A stretch of DNA of 64,000 nt from the NCBI GenBank assembly GCA_947044365.1, contig OX345638.1:4662201-4726200 (forward strand). Direction: 5' to 3'. Positions within the stretch are counted from its first letter, which is position 1. Every line of letters starts with the position of its first letter. The translations under genes were made by a program, and so were the position numbers. The DNA is from Petrosia ficiformis (taxonomy: Eukaryota > Porifera > Demospongiae > Haplosclerida > Petrosiidae). The notes below the pieces were generated by a model. It ran no database searches and was not told the DNA's origin. It worked only from the letters and a program-made list of their open reading frames with translations. Positions 57,201 through 64,000 of this stretch are shown here, one piece after another.

Positions 57201-58737
57201 TCCCCACAAATACCTGTAGACAGGGAGATTTAGTGTCTATCCACTAGGTAAATCTGATTCTATTTACAGTTTTTACAACCAAAATTGACAATAATGTTAA
57301 TTTTTATAGTAATATGGCTTCTACTTGACAGTAGTGACATCAATTGTGATTTAATTGCATACTTTTTTTGTTATCATGGTATGAACTACGTAAAGCCTGT
57401 TTGGAGGTGGTTATAGTCATCTAACACCCTCGAGATAATTGTTTTCAGAGTATGTCCTTGTAGTGTTTCCCCTAGAAATATTTGAAATAACTCAATTTTT
57501 CACCTACACTAATTAATAATAAGGTCACACCCACGTTTTTCACCCACTGAATTGGATGAGACCAATGTCAAGTGAAGGATTATCAATAGAATTTCCAAAG
57601 CAAATTTATAGCTTGCCATTGTAAACTAGAGCAAAACTTGCTTTTGTTACCTTTCTATTAATAGCACTATATCCGTGTGAGTACCTGAACTTGGGTGGAG
57701 TTCATTTTTCTTCGTACACTCTCGGTATCTCTGAGGAAGCACATGGTTTCATTCTAAGTACTTACTCTAGAAATATAAAGCATTCTTTGTCTCTGATGAT
57801 AGTGAAACGTCTCTGCATCAAATAGAAACTACTCGTTTGCTATGTACTTTTTTTGGAGGTTGGCATTGGCCATCATCGAGATTGATAATCATTTTCCAGT
57901 GATCATATATGCATGGACCCTTTAACTAGCTTTGTGTTCTATCTGAGTATATTCAAGGTTAGTAGCAAGGCTTTCAATCATGGCTACCCCGTTTCAAAAT
58001 GTGTAGGAAAGCAGTGGAAGTTTTTGTTACCGTCCACTACTCTTATATTAATTAATGGTGTGTTTTCCGCTTTGCTCTTTAAAGTACATTGTATAATGTG
58101 CTTAATACATTTTGTGGGAAACACTACCTCTTTGAACAATTATCTCACAGGTGTTATGTGCCCATATTGACCGACCAAACAAGAACTATTTTCTATACCA
58201 ACATAGTAATGAAACATTTTAGTTCAAAACAAACACCTTTAGATTGAATTTTGTTGAAGAATAGTTTGACTACCTTTAGTTTTATTGATTGAGTAATTAA
58301 TAATTATAAATATATTAAGTGGAAATAACCTTAGGAAATTAGAATGAATATCATTCTTAAACATGAAGGGACCTCAATTATTGAATTCAGTAGCTCTCCA
58401 CCTCGAAGATGACATACATGTTTGAATATGTACATGTAGCAGAAATACAACAAGTGAAATACAATGACTGAATCACTCCACACATAATATCAGTACTCAG
58501 TACCTTTTGTAATGCTCAATTATCATCACCATATAAGGAATTAGACTGTCACTTATATATAAGTTTCAGAAGGTATCATGTTGTAGTCTTCACATTTTGA
58601 TAATTGGTCCTCTTAAGAATTTGTAACTTACGATAGCAGTTTTAATATGTGCTCTAGCCCAATGTTGATATCTATGAAGCTTTTGAAGACATTTCATTAG
58701 CTGATCACGTACTACATGAAGCCTTAGTAATATTAAG
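48230..58737 (+). CDS. Gene 3: unrecognised gene, first three exons
   Basis: Exons 48230-48274, 56914-57003 and 58658-58737 agree in phase (0, 0, then out in phase 2) and have good splice sites. Exon 1 starts ATGGCA and encodes MASTTFLTYEEKDEL, exon 2 DDSLFRAHSYRNMKQVEDII and IEKCTDKSYAL, exon 3 PNVDIYEAFEDISLADHVLH and EALVIL. The product is acidic, helical-looking and unlike any domain I know. Later exons were not found before 64000. The first intron is 8.6 kb and full of transposons. Exon 1 with ATG plus strong donor supports the start; there is no transcript evidence. Confidence 0.5.
48390..48779. mobile_element. 390-bp hAT-type MITE, nested
   Basis: Ends TAGGGCTGCAACGAATA and the inverse TTCGTTGCAGCCCTA, with 8-bp duplication ATATATAT (48382-48389, 48780-48787). 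Inside, TGCGCATGCGCA (48483-48494) and gcaataaaatggc recur in diverged form near 52440-52560 and, more weakly, 44450-44560, so truncated relatives are present. Confidence 0.88.
48483..48494. promoter_or_regulatory. Palindrome TGCGCATGCGCA, NRF1-like site
   Basis: Identical to the 12-mer at 44259-44270 in a different transposon. Probably part of the parental element's promoter. Confidence 0.35.
49607..50108 (-). pseudogene. hAT transposase, C-terminal fragment
   Basis: Frames on the - strand carry FYRPYLQNVIDNI and MSIFDPRHLP, then after a stop MIFDGKEAV, then the dimerisation region FPNQSMSAAILEILPVTTAT and VARTFSSIKLIKTRLRSRM, a strong hAT C-terminal signature. An in-frame stop and missing N-terminal domains show decay. 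A C/G-rich hairpin lies upstream (50108-50150). Confidence 0.85.
50150..51540. other. Non-coding, with a poly-G tract
   Basis: A G-tract lies at 51031-51055. A - strand frame at 51155-51451 has moderate complexity (SNDRKQAAASTEYV) but no recognised domain. Confidence 0.35.
51542..51795 (+). CDS. Two phase-compatible exon-like frames, function unknown
   Basis: 51542-51643 (phase 1 to 1, after gcctgcag, donor gtagaa) encodes RNLYSTVDVANNAFLRRCNI and further residues to YYWDI. 51731-51795 (after ttttag, phase 1) encodes AEIEALTKLPKHRQL and stops TGA. They join in frame. They cannot follow gene 3 exon 1 (phase 0), so they would be a separate gene or a remnant. Confidence 0.28.
52838..52880. repeat. 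(TA)n microsatellite
   Basis: Two TA runs separated by aataatt. Confidence 0.9.
52945..54399 (+). mobile_element. Merlin DNA transposon, apparently complete
   Basis: 94-bp terminal inverted repeats starting GGATCAACTAGAATATTCGC differ at one position. An exact 8-bp duplication GTCTATAC flanks it (52937-52944, 54400-54407). An open, 3-exon IS1595-type transposase lies between. A CpG-rich stretch (53041-53110, with gcgcgcaccgcgcg) separates the left repeat from the start codon and may be its promoter. All features indicate a recent insertion. Merlin elements move by cut-and-paste. Confidence 0.95.
53122..54154 (+). CDS. Merlin transposase (IS1595-like DDE), three exons
   Basis: Exon 1 runs from ATG at about 53121 to 53219 (MSLLDLGPVIFGGTTI, then LLARACTCTR); exon 2 is 53294-53640; exon 3 is 53702-54154 (TGA). 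Introns are GT-AG and phases match. Cysteines CTC/TRC and WYCRIC form a zinc-ribbon-like start. The catalytic triad is probably the D of VQIDESQF, the D of VHSDEWSAY and the E of QHVESYWN. The second intron lies between FKHKPK and HHRGRPPTTD. No stop or frameshift was seen, so the gene may be functional. Confidence 0.9.
54408..56320. other. Intron sequence with (CA)n
   Basis: (CA)n at 54887-54920. GC-richer sequence at 54930-54965. A 99-codon - strand frame (55339-55638) has no recognised domain. Nothing else supported. Confidence 0.4.
56321..56640. mobile_element. 320-bp MITE, CAGTGGC-type ends, 5-bp target duplication
   Basis: Ends CAGTGGCGGATCTAG are perfectly inverted over 15 bp. ATGCC flanks both sides (56316-56320, 56641-56645). 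Same family as 15325-15937, lacking its internal part. Confidence 0.88.
56914..57003 (+). CDS. Gene 3 exon 2
   Basis: 90 nt, phase 0 to 0, between actatag and gtaagt; 30 codons of acidic, mixed composition. The strong splice sites and open frame support it. Confidence 0.55.
57461..58126. mobile_element. Probable hAT-type MITE
   Basis: Starts TAGTGTTTCCC and ends with the inverse GGGAAACACTA, typical of hAT ends. Flanking 8-mers (tgtccttg, cctctttg) are similar but not identical, so the boundaries or age are uncertain. Confidence 0.5.
58658..58737 (+). CDS. Gene 3 exon 3
   Basis: 80 nt, phase 0 in (gctctag), phase 2 out (ag|gtagaa). Open, acidic. Confidence 0.5.
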
Positions 58738-59225
58738 GTAGAACTTGCACATTTTATAAAGCACAGCAATTACAATCATACAATAATGTTTCTGCCTTTT
58801 ATTTACAAGTTATACTAACCACATTGTTGGTAATTATTATATGTAGAGTTTGTTTGGCTTAGTCTTACATAGATGAAGAAGGTATATGTGTAAGTTCGGC
58901 AAACATTTTTTTCTGGATACACACAATTTTCCTAACCACACCGTTTTTGATGAATAACTAACATATTTCAGTTGAGCTACATTGGTGTATGCTGTACATA
59001 TGGACAAGTAACAATTTATAATAGATATAGGTTCTGTGGCATCATGGTTCCTACTACAATGGTAAACATTTAAATATTGTATTCTTATAATCACTCAACA
59101 ATGATCATTACACAACAGCTTCTTTCCAGTTATAATCCTGGGTTTTATAAAATGTATTGAATGACTATTTAAACTTCCTGCCTATACATAAATTGTGCAC
59201 AAATCATTTCGTGTTTAACTAGTGT

Positions 59226-59640
59226 AGCTAGACCTGGATCAGATTACCCTCATACCCAGGCCCTTGGAGAAAAACAGGCTGAATTCGTCTGTTTGTGCAT
59301 GTGCTAATTAACATGCAAAATAATGCATGCTCACTGAAGTTTTATAGAATACAATATCATGACCAAGATCTACTTCTGGTTTAGAACAACATAAGGATAT
59401 CAACATAGCTGTACTGAACAGAGATCACTGGATCTAAACTAACCATATTGTTTAAACTACCTATTTTTCAACTAAGTGAAACTGAAAGAATACATTAGTG
59501 TCATGTTCACCTCAGAAATGTAGGAAATTAAAACCTTAATTAGTGTATGTGCAAACAGTTGAATCCAGGCATTTCTTCTCTGCTATCTTAAAAAGCCTTG
59601 GTATGAGGCTAGACCAGATCAGACTCGGGCACTGGGAAAA
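59226..59640. repeat. Possible MITE with inverted ends
   Basis: tagacctggatcagatta and ccctcatacccaggccc near 59230-59265 are mirrored by ccttggtatgaggctagacc and agatcagac near 59598-59625. The inner part has no coding frame. No target duplication. Confidence 0.5.
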
Positions 59641-60759
59641 TGTTTACCCAGTGAAAAGTGAATTTCATTCATTTGCTTTAGGAATCGTTCATAAAAAAAT
59701 TGTGAATATATTAAAACATAGTTTAAATAAATATACATGTACTTACCAACTTAACTTGTAGTCCAAATTCCAACTTTCCAATCACTAGTAGAATAGTGCT
59801 TATTGAACCATTGATTAATTAAGTGACATTTAATATGATCACACTCCTCATTGCTAATGAATGTGGGAACATTTTAAGCTGCGCCAAATTTCTGCCCAAG
59901 CAACTGTTCTAGGCCACTAAGTTCTCCCTCATTTAGAGGGTAGGGGCTGTATACACTAGACTACATATTGACAGTTGCAGGAATGATAAGTTATAATGGA
60001 ACATGGACTATGCAAGAGTTTTGGCAAAATTAATTATTCATAGTGAGTGTGATGAATGATCTGCAATAAACTGATTCAATAAGATAAAATTAATTACATT
60101 TGCAGTGATATCATCATTTATTATATTCTATATATACATGTACACTGTCCCAATTGACAGTGTCTGTCACCACCTATGTTTATAATTACTATGGTGATTA
60201 TCTTAAACATGTTTAAGATCAAGGTGATTATGATTGATGTTATATATTATGGTGACTAGTATAGTGATATTGATAATATCAGTGAGTGTTAATTTCAAAT
60301 TCTCCAGTTTGGAATTGCTTAGAAAAACCATATTAGGAGAGCCCAATAAAAAAATAATGATAATTATTATTGTAATCATAGTGGAGGAGTTTTGAAATTA
60401 TCATAATAGTTATTATTTCATGTTTTCAGTATACATGTACATATATACATGTAATTATAGTGACGAAAAATCAGTTCTGAAATTAATTACTAGATTGATT
60501 ATAGATACATGTATATATATTCATATACATCATACTTAGCTCAAACATCAAAGAAAATAACTGGGATATAAATGTGATATAAGCCCATGGGTCTTATATA
60601 ACCCTTAGATGTTTGATATAAACCCTATCACCTTCTTAACACCTTAACATTGAATAGAATTGTTTAAATTGAAATCAACAATCAAGTAGAAGAGTAAATA
60701 ATCAATACAGCAAATTAGTTTTTTTCAAAATGAGTGTTCCTTTCCTTTGAGTGGATCTC

Positions 60760-60963
60760 TTAAATAATTGCAGCAAGAAAGGGCAAAGGGAGGCCAAAAA
60801 GCAGTAGGGCAATAAGAAGGGAGAGGAGCATTATAAATATTGACTTGACAATTGTTGTATTGTGGGCCAAATGAACGCATATAACGGAGGATACCGGATA
60901 GAATTGCATATATTGTCCTGGGTGGATATTAGTCTCCATTTTGATTTCATCGGATACTAGCAT
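60760..60963 (-). CDS. Possible small single-exon membrane protein
   Basis: 67 codons from ATG 60963. The N-terminal half is polar (METNIHPGQYMQFYPV) and the C-terminal third is a hydrophobic helix (IFIMLLSLLIALLLFGLPL) ending at the stop, a tail-anchored pattern. Codon use and complexity are better than neighbouring frames. No homologue recognised. The sequence upstream (61000-61120) is GC-richer than the surroundings and could be a promoter. It may equally be chance. Confidence 0.3.
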   Translation of the reverse strand: MLVSDEIKMETNIHPGQYMQFYPVSSVICVHLAHNTTIVKSIFIMLLSLLIALLLFGLPLPFLAAII

Positions 60964-61192
60964 ATGTAGTTTTAGGTACCTGACGTTTTTCTAAATTTCT
61001 AAATTCTAAATTTCGTTTTCGGAGACTACACTAAACTGGCGCTCCCTATTTAGAGAAAGTGAAAGCTTGCGTTTCTTCGCTGCAGAGGCAGCTCACAATT
61101 TTCTTTCTTTGACATCACAATGACCTGATTGACCTCTGTCTCTGAGCATGCACAATGATCCTTTGATGTTTGAGCTAAGCAAGATATATATT

Positions 61193-61306
61193 GGTTATAT
61201 CACGTGCACTTGTGTTATATCAGATTTATAAACAACGCGCCCTCGGGCTACGACCTCAGGCTCGGTGTTTATAAATCTGATATAACACTTGTTCCGTGAT
61301 ATAACC
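61193..61306. mobile_element. 114-bp near-perfect palindromic element
   Basis: GGTTATATCACG and TGTTATATCAGATTTATAAA at the left are mirrored at the right. A short GC-rich loop (cgccctcgggctacgacc) divides the arms of about 50 bp. It resembles very small foldback MITEs. Confidence 0.82.
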
Positions 61307-61559
61307 TATACATATACTGTATATCGGGAAACTTTCACGATCCATAAACTTTCACGATTTTCACAAATTGGGCTCTAAACATGAAAGTTAATATCCGCGA
61401 GTGTTTCCAAGCTCACCTGATATTCAATTAATTAATAGAATTACTTGACACTTTGACAGTTTGTCTTCTTAATATTCTATAGTGTGTTTTACTATGAGTC
61501 TACGTAGATAGTTCAAACTGAGATACATTTACATCATGGAAATGACAAATTCGTGATTA

Positions 61560-62290
61560 AAACCTTGCCTTCTAATAAGACAGGACGTTCATTATTGTTA
61601 GGAAAAAAACTTGACAACCAAGTCAAATGCTACATTAAAGCTGTGAGAGATGGAGGTGGTGTAGTTACATCAACCATAGTGATGGCAGCTGCAACAGTCA
61701 TTATAAAAAACATGACATGAACCTACTGTCATAGCATGGAGGGCCCATTAAAGTGTCAAGCCCTTGGGCAAGGTCTTTTCTGCATAGAATTGGTTCTGTA
61801 AAGTGAAGCTCAACAGCTAAAATGACTGTCGCTAATTTCGAGGAGGTATGTGAACAGTTCCTGATTGACATCAAAGCCATTATTGATCTGGACAAGATCC
61901 CACCTGACTTTGTTTTTAATTGCTACGAAACTGGGGTAAATATAGTACCAGAAATTTCATAGACCATGGAGTTGAAGGGATTGAAGAGAGTAGAAATAGC
62001 TGACATGAAGGATAAGTGACAAATCACCGTGGTCGTCTGTGGCACCAGGACAGGTGAGCTCATCCCATTTGAAGTGATGTATCAAGGGAAGACCTCCGCA
62101 ACCATTCCCCATGTTAACTTTCCTAAAGACGGACATTTAACTTATACTGCCAATCATTGGTGTAATGAGGAGAGAATGATAGATTTAATTGTCTTTCCTT
62201 ATGCATTTTTGCTAATTCTACAGATGATCCACATGAAAGATTATCTACAGCTTTTGTTTGACAATCTATGGAGCTATAGAGTATAGACAG
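61560..62290 (+). pseudogene. Decayed pogo/Tigger-family transposase fragment
   Basis: Pieces VKCYIKAVRDGGGVVTSTIV, FEEVCEQFLIDIKAII, VFNCYETGVNIVPE and TGELIPFEVMYQGKTSATIP with VNFPKDGHLTYTANHW align in order with the transposase at 42809-44245. Several stops interrupt it, and the usual NWDETG aspartate is replaced (NCYETG). A candidate left end, CTGTATATCGGGAAACTTTC, lies at 61317, preceded by TA. No right end was found. Confidence 0.75.
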
Positions 62291-62316
62291 AGTCATAATC
62301 TTTTACTGTGCCTTCT

Positions 62317-62760
62317 TTACACTTGATTGTTGATACTACAATCCAGTGATCTCCACGGGAATGTATGACCTGGATCATGTTGGAGCTTTCTTGAGAGTAT
62401 TGTCTTAATACAAGCAGGGGTGGAGATGAGTCCATTCATTGAAGGAAATTGATTCTTCAGGAGAGACTGAGCATAATTCATGTGATGATCATTCAACTTC
62501 TTCTCTTCTGTTGTGATGTTTTTCACAATGTGCCGAATAGCATTTTGAACCAATAACTCTACTGTAAATAGATCCTCCATGAAGCAGAAAGATAGAAGAT
62601 ACAAATGAAATCTTCCTTGGAATATGGCTCACGTTCAAATCATTTTTCATTACTGCCACTGAGAAAGGATCATAAGAGTTTCCTAATTCTCTCTGGTACT
62701 GTAACATGTATCACAGCAATCCATATACTTTCATAAATGTACTAGCGTTTCACCATAGCT
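62317..62760 (-). pseudogene. HIRAN-like gene fragment with frameshift
   Basis: The - strand frame 62707-62489 reads YQRELGNSYDPFSVAVMKND then VSHIPRKISFVSSIFLLHGG and IYSRVIGSKCYS, matching the HIRAN-like module found in many repeat-derived genes. Near 62540 the frame shifts to LNDHHMNYAQSLLKNQFPSM and NGLIST, a segment that commonly follows that module. The normal continuation then decays. Upstream parts are missing. Confidence 0.65.
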
Positions 62761-63393
62761 TGCATGCTGAAGCTTACCATCTTCTCCAAATTACAGAATT
62801 TTACACCTGCCACATGGTGGGCAAGTACAATATATTGGTGTGGTAGATGTATGTACATGTATGTACTGTAACGTAATTACATAAACCATGAGTTGCTAAT
62901 CTTGTTCATAGAAACAAATCACAAAAGTTTGCACTAGCATAAGTTTCCTGCTATACAGTATTGCACTAATTATATACTTAATTTATTTATTTGATAAATA
63001 CATATTGAAAAAGACATTTAATTATAGTCATAATTGTAAAAATGATATAGTATAGTAGTGATAATTGTATAACAATAATAAATGCTATTATTCATTGTCA
63101 TAATTTAGTGTAATTAGCTTTTAAATGTCTCATAAATTATTTTTTATTGAGAGAAGAGTCATTTGACTAGCGTACAATACAAAAAATGGCAAAAATAGCG
63201 TAGTCTGCCAATTATCGACCAGTACCAATTATTGACCACATGCGACAGGTCTAGCAATTTCTTCGAGTGACCAGAAGAGTACGAAAGTGTGCAGAAATTT
63301 ACGGACATACGGCACATGCCCAGTGTGTGGAGGTAAGAGAAAGGACGTCTTCATGTTTACTGGTGATTTTATTAATTTTTTAATTCTACAAAC

Positions 63394-64000
63394 ATGCCAC
63401 AAGGGATGAAGAGACGACGCCTGACACATAGACGCTCAAAATCTGCTCCTCCGTCTATATCAACAGCAGTGAAACTACGGCAGTCTACCAAAAGGAAGAA
63501 GTGGACTGAGGAGGGAATGAAAAAGGCTATAGAAGCAGTTGAAACTGGAGAAAGTGGCGTAAATAGAGCTGCTTTAGATCATGGCATTCCCAAAAGTACC
63601 CTAAAAGATAGTATAAGTGGTCGAGTTTTACATGGAAGAAAGCCAGGGCCAAAACCTTACTTAACTCCAGTAGAAGAAAAGGAATTAGCTGAGTTTGTTA
63701 TGAGTGGTGCTGGTCTTGGTTATGGTAAGACACGTAAGGATGTATTGAATGTTGTTGAATCAGTGGCTATCGAGAAAGGAGTACTGGTACGAAATAAAAT
63801 CAGTGATGGTTGGTGGCGTCGTTTTCTAGAAAGACAGGATGTTTTAACTCTATTTCGAGGAGATAGTACGGAATGCTACAATATCTTTACAGATGAAGAC
63901 TATGTTTGGTGGCTTAAATTATACCATCCACAATTTCTACCAGATGAGGTTCTTAATGATCTCTCAGTATTAGCTCATATCTCTTCAGTTTCTCCACAAA
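63394..64000 (+). CDS. CENP-B/Tigger-type DNA-binding protein, open at the window edge
   Basis: ATG 63394 starts 202 codons without a stop to the last base. A basic start (MPQGMKRRRLTHRRSKSAPP) precedes a psq-type helix-turn-helix (KKWTEEGMKKAIEAVETGES then AALDHGIPKSTLKDSISGRV) and a Tc5/CENP-B-type second DNA-binding domain (LTPVEEKELAEFVMSGAGLG to KISDGWWRRFLERQDVLTLF). After RGDST, where transposases usually enter the linker to their DDE core, it reads FTDEDYVWWLKLYHPQFLPD, which I do not recognise. It is either an intact transposase of a divergent group or a derived host gene. Confidence 0.85.
   Translation, partial: MPQGMKRRRLTHRRSKSAPPSISTAVKLRQSTKRKKWTEEGMKKAIEAVETGESGVNRAALDHGIPKSTLKDSISGRVLHGRKPGPKPYLTPVEEKELAEFVMSGAGLGYGKTRKDVLNVVESVAIEKGVLVRNKISDGWWRRFLERQDVLTLFRGDSTECYNIFTDEDYVWWLKLYHPQFLPDEVLNDLSVLAHISSVSPQ

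Noticed and set aside
57913..58170. 85-codon hydrophobic open frame
   Set aside because: It lies across the right part of a probable MITE and has no recognised domain or splice context.

Overview
The window is AT-rich eukaryotic DNA. Exons are short, splice sites are GT-AG (plus two apparent GC-AG introns), introns are long, and transposon remnants are dense. The protein families (ankyrin, ROC-COR GTPase, Death and SAM domains; Merlin, hAT, pogo/Tigger, piggyBac-like, Ty3/gypsy) and base composition suggest an early-branching animal, most likely a demosponge of the Amphimedon type. That assignment is inference; no search was run.

Positions 1-24500 carry the main host locus on the + strand. 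Gene 1 (6772-21460, 5' end not seen) is built from phase-compatible exons: ankyrin repeats, three short linkers, a 2-kb ROC-COR GTPase exon, a Death-domain exon, small linkers including a tandemly duplicated exon, and a last exon with a transmembrane segment and stop. This is a DAPK-like ANK-ROC-COR-Death order without a visible kinase and with a membrane tail. A Ty3/gypsy element, itself carrying an insertion, sits antisense in one intron. From 21751 to 24497 lie further exons: the second half of a Death domain, linker-like exons, one of them a diverged copy of a gene 1 exon, and a terminal SAM exon. Most have gene 1's phase-1 boundaries, so they are either alternative 3' ends of gene 1 or a rearranged neighbouring paralogue.

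Positions 24500-48200 are mainly repeats: a hAT remnant with a BED finger, a piggyBac-like element, two copies of a CAGGAGC-ended repeat, a 0.95-kb minisatellite interrupted by a tRNA-derived SINE, a Tc1/mariner fragment, a higher-order satellite with alternating 76/82-bp units, a Tigger-like remnant, two large inverted-repeat structures (34.5-37.7 kb and 38.4-42.6 kb), a pogo/Tigger element with both ends and TA duplications, and a 33-bp-type minisatellite.

Positions 48230-58737 hold three phase-compatible exons of an unrecognised + strand gene (gene 3). Its 8.6-kb first intron contains a nested hAT miniature element, a hAT transposase fragment and a structurally complete Merlin element with a 3-exon transposase, 94-bp inverted repeats and an exact 8-bp target duplication. 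Positions 58738-64000 hold a decayed pogo-family fragment, a HIRAN-like gene fragment on the - strand, a hairpin element, a possible small membrane-protein ORF, and at the right edge an open CENP-B/Tigger-type DNA-binding ORF that leaves the window.
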